Positions 51,101-64,000 of a stretch of 64,000 bases of DNA are shown here, one piece after another. A model generated the notes under the pieces. It saw only the letters and a list, made by a program, of their open reading frames with translations. It made no database searches and was not told where the DNA came from. A program made the position numbers and the translations under genes. The stretch's first letter is position 1; every line of letters starts with the position of its first letter. Source of the DNA: Struthio camelus (Eukaryota > Chordata > Aves > Struthioniformes > Struthionidae); the NCBI RefSeq assembly GCF_040807025.1, contig NC_090944.1, positions 122,937,738-123,001,737 on the forward strand. The letters are read 5' to 3'.

Positions 51101-54100
51101 GGAACGTAGTCCACTGACTTTATTTTTCAAGAGTCATGTCTCGCAGGCCTCGAGCTAGGTGGATTTGTATTTCGAGCTGCCGTGCTCGATCCCCAGCTGG
51201 CACACCCAACGCAGGGCTGCCGGCCGTGGCCACGCGGCGCCAGCTAGCTCGGGGACCGCTGCACAGCTCACGCAGCTCCAGCACAGGCTTCCCCACGCCA
51301 CCCTCTCTCCTGTTTTGGCTGTGAGGTTGGTTTGATACTGGGTTTTTTCTTCCGATGGTAACTTGCTCCCTTTAACGTTGAAGGCAGAGCTCACAGCGAT
51401 GCCTGCAGACCGTAGCTTAGAGCCCAGCTGGTGGAAAATGACAAGCCATCACTACTGACAGCACTGCCAGGTTGGTTTACCACTCTTTGCTTCTATTTTT
51501 TTCCAAATCCCTCAAAAGACAGGGTTAGGACTACCCTAAACCAACAAGGAGCTTGACTCTTCTCTCAAAGTGATGGAGCAGAAGAGCAAGTCACTGTAGT
51601 TTGATGGTGGCAGGGGGGGAAGGCCGCTGCGTGAGCTGCACCAGCTCCAGCAGAGCCTGTGGAGGGCCTGCCTGGTCCGCACGCTAGCAACACTGTCCCC
51701 AGGACTTGTATTTCCAGTGGTTGCTGGGTGGTAGCTTACAAATAAAGGTACTACCTGACCAGCGACTGTTTGCCGTTACCAGGTCCAAGGAGCCGGATGA
51801 GCTCCTACTGCATCTTCACGTCGCAACGGCTGTAAGAGCCCGTCTGTTAAAAGTCCCTGGCATCCACCAGGCAGGGCCCGGGATGCAAGAACGTCCAGCC
51901 AGGTGGAAACTCCCCTCAGGAGAAGTTAAAGTGTGAGACGAGGGTAACCGGCCTCGGAAAGTCAGCAGAGCGGTACGAGCACAGGATGGCCCGCAGGGGC
52001 TGAGGCTGCGCTGCCCCGAGCGGGAGGTTTCCGCCCTCTCCCTAAGTCCAGCCACGCGGTTCCACTGATGGCCCCCGGACCCCGGCTGTCCCCGGGAAAA
52101 CGTGCGGCAGCCGAGGGAAGGAAAGTCGTTTAACGATCAGTAAGCAGAGAGACGTGAAACGCCCCAGGAAGAAGCAAACCAAGCGTCTTCACTGTCAAAA
52201 AAGGCAGTGGCAGGGGTTGCTTCAGGAATCTTTTGCCAATGCCCGTTTCCTAGACGGAGCACAAACGCGTTACTGGGACGGGGTTAGGCAAGTCCAGCCT
52301 TTCACCCACCTGCGTGACAGTAAAGGTACTGTTGTGTTTTCTCCACTAAATGAGACAAAGTCTGTAAGAAGGGATTGTATCTATTATTAAATCAACTGCT
52401 TATATCATCATACGCGGTTCTGGGTGCGCAAGTCCTTTCCTAGGTCATGAGGAAGGCTTTACAGCAAGATACTTCAAGTACAGCCATATTTTAGCTATGA
52501 AACCAAAATAGTTGCATTTGGCAACAGGGCAGCGGTGCCCGACCTGCGGGTCCGGCACAAAGGAGCTGTCTGCCCGCCCTGTACCGTCGCCCCAGTTTAT
52601 AACACACCGCTCCAGCAGCAAATCCGACTGCGCTTTATCAATCGCTGCTGCTAAGGGAAAGGCACCTCCAAGGTTTCAGTGACTCAAGAAAGGGTAGCTT
52701 TGCTGTCGCCTCTAAATTAACAGCCCTGAAAGAAGAAACAGAACGCACCAATAACACACCCAAACTGGAATTCAAGACCTGGGAATTTTCCTTGCAGATG
52801 CACCGATTGGATGCTGGACACGTATCAGTCGTTCCCCTTTATGAACTCAAACAGTACATGCTGGGAAAAGACCTCAGGGAGATCGTCAGTGGTGTGTGCT
52901 TTGCTCGTGTAGAGAAATATTATCATTAACAGATCTCTAAAATATCTGAAAATGCACTGCACCTCATTACCGAGGCACTAACCCCCAAGCTTAAAGTTGT
53001 GATGCATTTTTAAGTTAAAAATGCTTGTTCAAATATTTCAAGAAATTGAGCATCTAATGCTCTTGATACTGAATATAAAATATTCACCAAGACCTGACTA
53101 AAAACATGGCTCTGAAAGAGGCTCTTTATCCATTTCTTTGAACTTGTAAAGCTGCATGAATGTTTTATCAGTACAAGAGAAGCGTGACTGGCCAGGCAGA
53201 GGATGTGCCTCTGTGATCTTTCCTTGGCCACTGTTCACCCATGTGATAGAGGATGTCGATACACTGGTCAGAGATAACCTTGGCTGAATGATCTTCACTG
53301 AAAATATTTGAATGTCTGAATATTCTACCTGTCAGTTCTCTCTCTCTCTAGGCACAGGATGATTCTTGCACTGAGTCAGTCCTAAGCTTGTAGCCAAGTA
53401 CCCACCACTGGCAGGATTTCACAGCGGACATTTTAGCAGCAGGCACCAGAAACCCTAAAATGGGCAATGACGAAACGTCCTGTCCCAAAGAAGCTTTCTT
53501 CTAAATGCTGACTGTTGGCAATCGCCTCATGCCTAGTTTACAGCTCATCTGATGTAATTGGGGATATTCTCATTGTTTGTATAAGTGATCCAACATCTGC
53601 TGAGCTCCTGCATGCACGAAGTCTCACAGCAGTGAGCGCTACTGCCCTTTGTGCAGAAATATTTCTTTCTGTGCATCTCATCTGTACCCTTTAACATTTC
53701 ATTTTATGCCCAGTTGTGGAGGTGAGTAAATGAAAGGAAACCCAGAGCGCTTTTGACCTACGTGTCGTTCTGGTCAGAGCGTGCGCGTGTATGCACAGGT
53801 ACTGCGTGTGCACAGTCTTACCGAAAACCCTACGCGGGTCCCAGCACCTCCGACCACTACTGGGCCGTCGCGGGGCCGGCACCCGCAGGGCAGCACCAAG
53901 CAACGCTGAGGAGCAAAGGACTTGGACCTGCCTCTTACATCTGCGACGCAAGCGAGCGTTGGCTGACACATCACGGAAAGCAGAGCCCGTTTCTCTCGCT
54001 GTTGCTGTGACTGGAATGAGCAAACGCTGCCAGAGGGCAGAGCAAAACGTTGGGAAGCCAGGGCCGCGTACAGACGTTCGCCTCTGGCACGTCAAGGCGA

Positions 54101-57100
54101 AGCACGCTAGTCTACGCTGCCTGCAAAGGCAGAATGGCTGAGACATCTAGGAAAGCTCTCTCTGCTCCATAGCAATAAACAGCATTTTGTTTCACTTTAT
54201 TTTTAGCTTGGTTCCTCCTCTTCCTCCCCACATCTGAGCTCTGCAGTTCAAGGCAGAGATCCAAGAACAATAGCGTTTCCAGCCAAGGACTAAGCTCACG
54301 GTCGGAAAACCAGAGCCTAGACACGGACGGGCTACGCTATTTACTAACACAGAGCACATCAAACCAAACCAAACCAAAACAGCCTACAGTATTTTTGCTT
54401 CTTGCAGCAAGGAAAGCAGCCCCCCTTGCACTCAGCTCTGATCCGTGGCGATCAGGAGCACCCTGAGAAATCAGATGACATTTCCATAAAACACTGAAAC
54501 CCTTTTGTGCATGTTCTTTCTATAAATTTGAACCTCAAATGGGAATGTGATTTGAATTTAAACACTTAAAGCTGTGGCCTTAACAGTAGGCACTTTTGTA
54601 TATTCATGCTTCTGCCACTGTCCTTAGTCTCCCGTGGTCCTGAATGACCTGTTGTTTTTGGACAATTAGCTTCTTGTGCCCAGAAGAGCAATTTGGCCCT
54701 CTCCATTCCATTGTCTTTTATGTCCAGCAGGGAAGAGGAGAAAAAAGGAAAGAGAGAGACAGATTTCAATCAAAGGCACTACATTGATAAGGGATTAATA
54801 ACAGCCTGTCCCGTGATCAGATGGAACCTGATAGCGAGCCCGAATGTGCTCTATTTGATTAGCGAAAACGATCACTTCAAAGCGTTGCGCGCAGAGATTG
54901 CTGCCTACCCTACTTCAAACAGCAGCAGCTCATAGCAGTGCCTGCCGCCCGTGGCTTGCCCAACAACGGCCCCTGCCACGGCCATGCCATTTTAAGGACA
55001 GGAGTTTGTTGAGCGAATCCAGAGCAACGGTGTGCAACAGCCACCACTAGCAGCTCTGATGCAGAAGACATCAGCACTTCTTTGCTAAAGGCACGCGAAG
55101 GGGGCTGACGGAGATCTACCTCGGGTTGGCCGGTGACTACCGCCTCCACGACACCTCACGGGCGTGGGACGGACTGGAGAAGAGCCAGGATGGGCCGAGA
55201 GGGCCATATCCCGCAGTGGCCCGGTGCTGGGCTCGGGGTGCTTGTGAGGCAGGGAGGAAGCAAAGCCTTGCAGCTCCTCCGGCCGCCTGAGCGGCCCCTG
55301 CTGAAGTCCCACCAGCAGTGGCACCAGCTGTGCCCTGGGAAGGCCAACCCCGTGCTGCGTCCGAAACAGTCAGTGAAGGTTTATCCTCTTTTTTCGGTGA
55401 GGTAACTGAGCTCTTCAGTTACTTCCACCATGTGCTCTCGGGTTTCTTGTCATGCCTACTTTTACAGTCACATTTACGTTTGTTCGGGGCCAGTGCCAGG
55501 GAGCCACCGAAGGGAAGGACAACTTGCTGGGCCATCTTGGGTGTTTCTGTCGACTTCCCTGCACGTCACCAGCTTGCTGGGATGAAACGCACAGAGGTGC
55601 GGCGCAGATAATGACGGGTGAATGCGGACTTCCCGAGTGATGGAGCAACCAGCCACACACACACAGGAACAGGATCACACGACTGGAAAACCAGCGCAGG
55701 CTCACAGAGCTCTAGGAGAAGCACAAAGTCCCTAAACGCAAGGCCACGCCCCAATCTGCTGTCCCTGGTCTGTGAGGACCCACCAGGGCAGGCAACTAGC
55801 GCACAGCTTGCTTTCTCTCACTTTGCTTGTTCCCCCCACCAGCCCAGCAACGTGAGGCCCTCCTACACAGACGAAAACTTCCCACAGCTTTCAGTCTTTT
55901 CCCCAGAAGCCTGTTGAAATACCCCTTTTGTCACTTCTCTTGCTGTGCGTTTCCCCTCTCTCTCCTAGCCCCGTCCCTTCAGAGGCGGGGAGAAAGCACC
56001 AGCTCCTGCCTCAGGCAGCTCCGCCACCGTTTGTCCTGGCGAGCCGCGATGCAGCCGAGACCCAGCTCGGCGAGCCCGTGGACTGGCACAGACAAGGCTG
56101 TGACTGCTACAGCACTTCCCGCAGCAACAGTTTCATAGCCTTGCAGGAAAGGCAGGGGATGTACAGACAAATTCCCCAAGTCATGCCAGGATGTCACCTG
56201 TTGGCTGCTTAAACATTCATGTCTTCACCTCCCACCTCTGAAAAATGGAGAACTACTAACACATCTGATTTTGCAGCCAGTTAGAATTTGTCAAACACAG
56301 AGTTAAATACAAAGCAATAGGTTAAAAGGACTCAGAAGAATGGCTACACTTTTGACAGCCGCGAGTTTGGCAGCTCGATGTTTGCAATTGTCCCGCAGTC
56401 AGCGAGCGACTCACGCACGCAGCATGTTGCCCAGGTCCATCCCACAGACCCTCTGTGACCACTGTATTTTGTGCAATTTATTTTCTCTTGAATAATCCAG
56501 TCGTGCAGAATGCCAGAGCCCACATTGCATTATAGGAGATGAAAGTTATTTTCAGCTGTACTCTTCAGGATCAAGTAGTTGGAGTATATATGAAAAAAAA
56601 AAAAAAAATGAAGCACTGTAGGCTACTCTTTCTTGGCAACTTTTATTGAGCTAAAACTTATAAAGTGGGAGCTCAGTCACTAATGAATTTTCAATATCCT
56701 TGCAGCAAGCTAAGATTCCAAAATAGAAACCTTGAAAAGAAAAGCATTTTGCTACGGTGGTGTGCCAAGCTTTTCTTTGTTGAAGAAAAAAAGTTAAAAA
56801 CCAAAAGGAAAATCCTACATACTGCTCATAGATTTACTTGCATGCTAAGTTTGAGAAGTTGTAAAGCAACACTGACCGCTTCTTATATGGAAGCGGGGTC
56901 CCATTTCCCTTTCAAACTCCCCTTTCTCCCCCCTCCACACTTACTCCATGCTTAGCAAGCGGCTCACCTTTTGAACTAGGAGAAACAGCGATATCACGAA
57001 CTAGACTACAGCACAAACCCACTAAGAGCCCGGCACAACTTTTCAAAAACGACCCCACAGCTGTTTCACCACACTCCTGCTCACCATCTGCTCAAAACGA

Positions 57101-60100
57101 CACCGCCAGTTTTCCTTTGGAAAGGTCAAAATTAGTGTACAGCGGAAGACGAATGCTGCTTTCACGTGCTTAGCTACAGCTGCGCTCTGCTTGGTTACGC
57201 CGTGATACGCACACAACAGGCTCGCTCCTGTTTATGGTAATCGGCCATCTGCCATAAGCCAGCCCTTGCACAAGGCAGCCGAGCCGAGCCAGCCCTGGGA
57301 AACAGCGCAAAATAAAGGTGCGAGCTCCTGGTCAGCAGGAGGGCGCCCAGCTTCCTGCCGTGCTCTAAACAGAGCCCCAGCTCTTTGAAGGTGCGTGATG
57401 CCCGGGCTTGCACAAATACAGCTGTTGCAGATAACACACATGTGGATTCTACATGGAAAACGTACGTGCAGTTCTCCAAAGAGGCATAAAGAGCATTATG
57501 ATTTGTATGGAATGGGAGAAATATAACTGACGCGTTGCAAAACACCACCTTTTTGTCCCTCGGGACCATATCGCAGTATTTATTCTGACGGTAACTAGTC
57601 TTATCACACAAGTTTAACTCTATGGAGGTCCATATAAATATATCCATGTCATGAGTGTGCCTATTGGCAGCCTGCCCCATTATTAAGGCTAATTCCTACG
57701 TCTTCGAAATCCATGGACTTCAGTGATTCTTAAGCATGGACAAAATAATTCTGCTTAGACAGCAATTTTTTATACTTAAGCTCATTTCAGAAGCAGGAGG
57801 GTTTTTTTTTTCGCCCAAAACTACAAAAACGCGGAAGAAGCATTGCTATGTAAGCACAGAGTAACTTTGTTCTAAGCAACGGCTTCTGCTCACTGTAGAA
57901 TAAGCAGTATGTTTAAGTCTGATATCATGATTTATTGTATTTTTATATAGTTCATAATTGTAAAAACTGAAGGAACAGAAAGCTAGAAGCAGTCCGAAAC
58001 GAACACGTCAGCACGGACGCCTTCAGACTCAGTACAGGGAATTTCAACTAACACAGGTCCTGGGGACGGGGCACAGAGGGGACTCTGAATACTGCTCAGT
58101 ACTGTAATAGTAGTCATTACATGCTCCTGTAAGAGTTGCCGTCAGCCAGCCCTTGCTATGTTGCTAACCACAATAAGCTCTAGCTGCCCGAGTACTTCAG
58201 CGCTGCTATCGCTATAGTTAAGAAGGCAACTGAATGACAAACTTCACTTTGGCTTTCATTTATAACTTTAATGAAGTTTTTCAAGATAAAGAAGCTTCAG
58301 CTGAGAAGTGAACTGGTGAATGCCTGGAGGAAGCTCAGACACCTCAATTTTTATTATTTTGTCCTCTTGAACGCATCTCCTTTAGAGCACACAGCTCCTT
58401 TCAAACCAACCTCGCCAATGACTCCCAAAGCACCACATTTTCTTCTGCTCTTCAAAAGCATGTTGCTTTTGAATAAATTCTGAAAAAAAAATAATTGCTA
58501 TATCTTAAAAGGAGATATATGTGAGCTTCAGTAGAAATGAGTGTATGATTTGACCAAGTTTCAGAAGAAGCCTAAGGAAATTGTAATGAAGCCAGTACGA
58601 ACATCTTCACTTAATTCAGTGGGAAGAACATTAAAGCCTGCTGAACTCTAAACCTAGGAAGGTAAGACAGTTTGCACGGGCTGATATCTTTAGTAGGGAC
58701 AGTATGGCATTACGTCTCTGCTGTCCTCACGCCACTTGCCACAGTACCGTGCTCAGTTAATTCAGGTTCTTGCTCATGGACTGAGGCTGCTGTGGAACTT
58801 CATGCAGAGGGATGACTGCAAGGCCAAGGAGACCCACCCAGATGTTTCAGGATGCTCCTTTACTTCTGTGTTTAAGGGTATTTGTACGGTCTGCCACTGC
58901 CATGTTTCCCGAGACCCTCCATTTTTAAGCTATTGCAACAGTGAAACATTGCATTCTCATCTTACGTTTCAGTGTCTGAGGAGCAGAGAGACCAGGTCCA
59001 AATTTCTTTTGGCACTTAACTCCCCTGAAGGCAGAGCAGAGGATTAAGGCCACTATAAGCTAGAAGGTACCAAGAAAGATCAGTCTAAATAAACTTAAAC
59101 AAACAAACCAAACACAACAGAAAACAGTCCCCCAAAACGTAGTGAGTAATATTTTCGTCTACACATTTTTCCAGCTCTGGAACTGGTTGAGGATTTACTA
59201 CCCCACTTTGGGATATGGACTGCATAGATCAAACGAAGCAAAAAAATGCAGCATTAACAGAATTAGCGCACTGAAAGCACTTCACATGCTGGAGTGGGAC
59301 ATTTTCACTGGGAGCGATGGGATGGCTTTCCTACGGTAATTAGCGGAGCAGCTGACATTAACTCCATGAGTGACCTGCTTGCTACCACCACTGTGAAGCA
59401 AAATTAGATTAGCAGCCCCCCTACAGGTGTGGGGTGTAACATGTAGGTTAAAAGCACACAGAATGCTTTGCCGATTCAAAATGAAGCAAACTGCATCAAA
59501 AGGATTACACAGCATTTGGATCAGCCGCATGCGGCGAGGGTTTGGGAGAGATCACGTAGCCTTGGGGAAGGGAGGCGAAGCATAGATGCAACAAACTCAT
59601 TTCTTGGTCAATATGGAACTATTTATTAACAGCTCCTCATTAAGTTCACACTGATCAGAGGTTGCACACATGTGCTGGCTTTTCAAAAGCAACAGACTAA
59701 AATAAAGATTGGTTTGTAGGAATCGAGAACCACCTCAGCGCAGGGAGGGGGGTCCACTGTAAGAAACTACTTTTAGAAGACCAGAAGAGCTAATGCCTCT
59801 CCCAATTTTACTGCAGTTTTTCGCAAGTAAAAGGCGAGGACCGCAAATTCCAGTTTTGTTCTAAAAAGATAACTTTTTAGCCCCCACGGTTGCAGAATAA
59901 AGCCTGAAAACGTGACTCAAATGTATGCAAAGGCCTTATGAAAAAAATCCAGGAACAAAACAAAAAAGAGCCCTAATCTTTTAAAAACAGCCTCGTGATT
60001 TCTGAGCCAGTCTCAAGATTTTATGGGGACCGGGCAAAATTTTTAACACTTGCTTTGCCAGTTCTGCACAGGCACAAGATCCAAAGCATAGCAGGGGAGG

Positions 60101-61029
60101 AAAAAGATAAATAAAAGAAGTTAAAAAGCCAAGTACCACGTTGCAGGGCTGAATCCCTTAACTTTCTTCACAACCAAGCCTCCATCAAAACCAAGTTGAC
60201 GGGGGGAAGGAAAAATGGAGCCAGGTAGACAATATATATGATTTTTAAGCTAGGAGCAGTTCTGCCCTCCCAGGCAGCGGACGGAGGTCCTGCGTCACCC
60301 CGGAGGCGAGGGCACCGGCAGGAGCGGCGGCACCTTAGCAGAGGCTGGCAGCTGCCGGGGGAAAGCCTGCAGGACAAAGCCCTCCGTAAAGGGCTCAAAG
60401 AATATGATGGAAAGTGTGAAGACATACGAGGAAACGAGAGGCGCAAAATAGCAGTCCAAGTGGGAGCAAATACATAGAAAACTTAACAGCCGCCAGGCCA
60501 AAGAAAAATAAAAATAGTGATTAAGCAACAACAAAAAAATCATTTATTTGGACCATCTCTGAGAGAACTGACCAGGGAAACCTAGAAAACTGTCGCATAG
60601 CATAGACTCCCGATCTTATAATTAAAGGAATATGTATTGACCATTAACAGATTTTCATAAATCCTAAGTGGCTCTACAGAAGCCGTAAGATTTCAAGCAC
60701 ATAAATCTCAAGCTGTGGTTCTCTGCATTTGGATTTATTAGATGATTTCCGGATGGCTTAGGACATCAAAAGATGCATTGCCACAGGGAAAGAAAAGAAC
60801 CTGCTCAGATTTTCTAGTATCAGGAAAAAAAAAAAACACAGAGCACTAATTGAGCTGCAGACTGAATTAAGCCATGTTTAAGTTGTGCCCAGCATATCAA
60901 GCTGTTCCAGTATGCGCAGACAAATTGATGTGGTTATTGGAAGCGGTTCTTTTCGTTCCTCTTGTGCCCCAGGATAAAACAAACAGCAATTCATAAAGGT
61001 CCCCACGACCCTGTTGCACCTTACAGAAT

Positions 61030-61345
61030 GAGATTGCTTCCAAAAAGCCCGCAACGGTCGCGCCTGCCGACTCTCCTGCTTCCCAGCCGCGGCGGGTACG
61101 GAGGAGCGCCAGCGCGGACCCAGCTGGGTGCAAGCGCCAGCGCTGCCCCGGACGCGGGGCCTCGCCGCTCCCCCGAATCCCCCCCGGACCGCGATAACTA
61201 CTAGCGGACTGGCAAGCGAAGCGAGACAGCTCGCTTCCAACGCCCCCGAAGACCCCCAAGGTTGCGAAGAGCTTCCACCGCAGGGCTTCGCTCGCTGCCG
61301 GCCGGCACGTGCTGATCACTCGCGCCCACCCTGGTAACCCGGTCA
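61030..61345. promoter_or_regulatory. CpG-rich islet in the upstream region
   Basis: About 300 bp with dense CpG (for example GCGCCAGCGCTGCCCCGGACG) in otherwise AT-leaning DNA. Overlapping open frames occur on both strands, the longest 172 codons on minus from 61415, with no known domain. It may be the promoter of a noncoding or unannotated transcript, or a distal regulatory element. No convincing TATA box or donor was seen. Confidence 0.45.
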
Positions 61346-64000
61346 CAAAACCCAAGGGAAGCTGGAACCTCGGGGTACCACCTGTGATGGCGTTTATGTT
61401 AGTAAACGGTGGCAAAAAATTAAATAATATTCTAAGCGAGACTCTTTTTCCTCGAGTTTCTGAGTAGCAACTTGATAGTACTGCAGGGAAAGGACGCCCG
61501 AGTTAACACGGCTGATCCTCTTTCCCCAGACCGCAGCCATAAACGGCGGCGTTCAAAGTAACAGCAATCCCTGCTGCTACCCATCTACCTTTAAGACGGG
61601 AGGACTGCAGCACACACCTTGGGTCTGTATCTGAGCAAAAGCCCCCGCAAAGGCTCGGTGGCTGACCAGCAGCCAGCGTGTCCTTTCAACTGCGTGAGCT
61701 TCTGTTGAAGTTTCACGCGTAACGCTGAGCAGATGGCAACCGTTAGCCAACCCTGTCTGCCAGGAGACAGACAACATCCTGACTTTCCTAATGAAAGCAG
61801 CTGAGGCACAGCCAGGATCATTCCTCCCAGTAGGTACCGTATACAGAGATAGAGGTTCACATCACAGCAGTAAGATACGGGCAGGCGCGTACTTTAAGAA
61901 AATACGCTCGTCTACGTTAAGAGTTAACATTGCTGACGAGAACAACGGCAGCACAACCGGCAAACAGTCCGTCATTCGCAGCTGCCTGCCGCTGTGCGGA
62001 TTTCGCAACAGAAGCAAGCGAACGACGGTATCCTGCCACTGCTTCAGATTACGGAAAGAGATCCAAAGTCTCAGCCTTAAATACGTTTTTATTGCCAAAG
62101 ATGACAAGCGGGACACCATGGAGAACTGACTTCAAAATATTAGCTACCAGTGGCTTGCAGTGCCTGGGTTTGGTGCCACGGATTTTTCGGGGCCCCGTTT
62201 AAGTTGCATACCAGTTGACGACCACAAGAGCAGTCCAGAGGCAAAGCGTTAGACTTGATTTTAATTACAGTTACTCTAGCAACGGCTTTCTCCCCAAATG
62301 GGGGGAGGAGGGAGGAGGACACCAAAAAAAAGTGAAGCCATAGGTCTGTCAGCACAACTTTGGAGACAGTCCAGACCCTCTATCTTGATGCAACTACCTC
62401 TAGTGTAAAGATCCGGAAGGATGGAAAAAAAAAAGACCGCAATACAATCTCCAGGCAAAACTATTGCTAAGTACCACAGGTTTGAAATTCTTGAACTCTG
62501 AGGTCACTTGTAGTCCTCAAGGATGCTCAGTCATCTGATAGCACTTTTTCTAGTATTTAGACAGGCAAACATTACACGCTTGCCTAGTGTAGTTCCTACA
62601 AAGTAAGTCATTTCTGTAACTGCCAAAAATATAGCACGTGACTGTAAATGAGAGCAAAGTCTAAGAAATTTGCCAATAGATTGCAAGTTGCACTGTCAAG
62701 AGGTTCTCCTCAACACACAAAACCTAGACATTCTCCCCCCCGCCCCCCCACAGACCCCCAAGTGAAAGCATGGGAAAATGGGAGATTTGGGCTTGCCTCT
62801 CACCACTGAAGGCAAAACATCCACTGATTTCTTGGAAATCAAGATCAGATACTTGTTGATACGGTGCCTGGGATATCAGTTGCTCATCTGCAACATCTAT
62901 CTCTAACACACAGGGCGAACAATAAAAAATTAAGGCCATGTTTAGACTGTTTGTTCTAAATGCTGAAGTAACCAGCCTGCCCAGACTGTTTGCATCTGAA
63001 AAATAGCTGCTGAAAACCTCAAAATACTGTATCTGGGGAAATAAGAGGTCATCATAAGCATTAATATTTTTTAAAATAGGGATTATGATTGTTATTCATA
63101 TCCTGGCACTAGCGCATAATGGTGGCATGTTCAGAGAACACCACTGCTCGTATCAGGTTAAGAAAACACTGCAGTTCTGGGACTTTTGAACTCAGCCACT
63201 TCTGCATGTGAGAAGCTGACTGGCAACTGTTTTTTCGTGAGCCCTATATGACAACACAAGCACTCCGAGGTGATCTTAAGCTGTGTTAGTAGCCTAGGAT
63301 GTTGCCGGTCATCTGTCTACAAAGTCCCAAATGAACAATTCACTGTTGTGTTTAGGCTTATCGTTTTGTGGATTGTTTTGTGTTGTCTCCTTTAAGGAAA
63401 CTACACGACAAGTCAGGCCCTAAGCTGATATATCACTGTATATTGCAGTATTGGAAAAAGCGATGATAAGCCAAAACATAGAAGCCGAAAAACCTTAACG
63501 TATAGAACTGTTTCACTTTTATTTAAAATAGCAATTTATAAAATGTGGCTGAGGGTGGGAATCATTATCACATATATGAGCCAGAACAAACAAGATAACA
63601 AAAAATGTGCCTTTAGATTTAAATTGCTTTTTAAATGAGCTATCAGCAAGTTAAGAGACCACAGTAGTAAGTGTCATTCAGCTGAACGCATTGATTTTTT
63701 GCTTTACCTTTCATGACTTCCACCTACTATTTACTGGAACAGAGAACATTGTAGATGATCTATAAGGACTCTTGGCTCAACGACTCCCTCTTACAGGGAC
63801 ACGCATGGACAGGACTTCACAGGAGGACAGGAAAAAAGTCTGCCAAACCTCAGAGAGGCATAAATGGGACATTTCTTCATTCAAACCGTCTAACAGGTAG
63901 TAGCTGGTTTCAGAGTTTGTGCTCCCTCCTAAACTAAGTTGCTTTCCCCCCCCCCCCCCACCTCCCCTAGTACCCAGGGGAGGAAACATCTGTGCAGAGA
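61346..64000. other. Right end of the window, no recognised gene
   Basis: AT-leaning sequence with a C-rich stretch at about 62733-62751 and a C14 run at 63946-63959. No exon supported. Confidence 0.55.
63946..63959 (+). repeat. Poly(C) run, 14 nt
   Basis: Uninterrupted C14 near the right edge of the window. Confidence 0.93.

Larger units (their letters stand above)
40083..60160. other. Upstream DNA without a recognised gene
   Basis: No exon could be assigned on either strand. Moderately GC-rich patches at about 44.2-44.65, 49.8-50.05, 53.75-54.1 and 54.95-55.3 kb carry open frames without known domains. AT-rich stretches around 42.7-42.8 and 47.9-48.4 kb have homeodomain-like TAATTA sites and AT dinucleotides. 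No full-length transposon, tRNA or rRNA was seen. Confidence 0.55.

Noticed and set aside
57195..57680. Minus-strand open frame of 161 codons
   Set aside because: Composition is protein-like but nothing is recognised and no exon signals bracket it.
60897..61415. Minus-strand open frame of 172 codons over the CpG islet
   Set aside because: GC-rich, with competing frames on both strands and no known motif; better explained by base composition.

Overview
This is vertebrate nuclear DNA, most likely from a bird. It holds one recognisable protein-coding exon in 64 kb, canonical splice sites, a large CpG island, many microsatellites, and no prokaryotic gene layout. The exon, at 7632-8182 on the minus strand, encodes the first 179 residues of a forkhead factor that I identify as FOXN2 from its N-terminal block and the first three helices of its forkhead domain. 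The bird assignment is an inference. It rests on protein similarity as I recall it, a low load of recognisable transposons and a compact GC-rich promoter; no database search was run.

Layout, read along the minus strand in the direction of transcription. Positions 64000 to about 29000 are upstream DNA with no gene I can identify. They contain a CpG-rich islet near 61.0-61.35 kb and a long, nearly open stretch at 38.0-39.0 kb that may be decayed coding sequence. Positions 28960-28180 are a GC-rich minisatellite with a unit of about 46 bp and a higher-order period of 137 bp. Positions 28180-26665 are the CpG-island promoter, with a strong splice donor at 27768/27769 that probably ends the untranslated first exon. 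Positions 27768-8183 are intron 1, about 19.6 kb. Positions 8182-7632 are the first coding exon. Positions 7631-1 are the next intron, which runs off the left edge and contains a second CpG-rich stretch at about 0.9-1.45 kb and a polypurine tandem repeat at 1.63-1.71 kb. The forkhead wings and C-terminal part of FOXN2 must lie to the left of the window.

Three observations near the FOXN2 start stand out. (1) The promoter-flanking minisatellite carries many copies of GACGC/GCGTC, the alternative (FHL) site reported for FOXN-class forkheads, which suggests possible autoregulation. (2) If exon 1 is spliced directly to the coding exon, an upstream ORF is created whose stop codon overlaps the codon for Met7 in an ATGA arrangement. 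(3) The promoter carries clear YY1-like and RFX half-site motifs. I found no CRISPR array, operon, rRNA or tRNA gene, or intact retroelement, and I do not claim a previously undescribed system.
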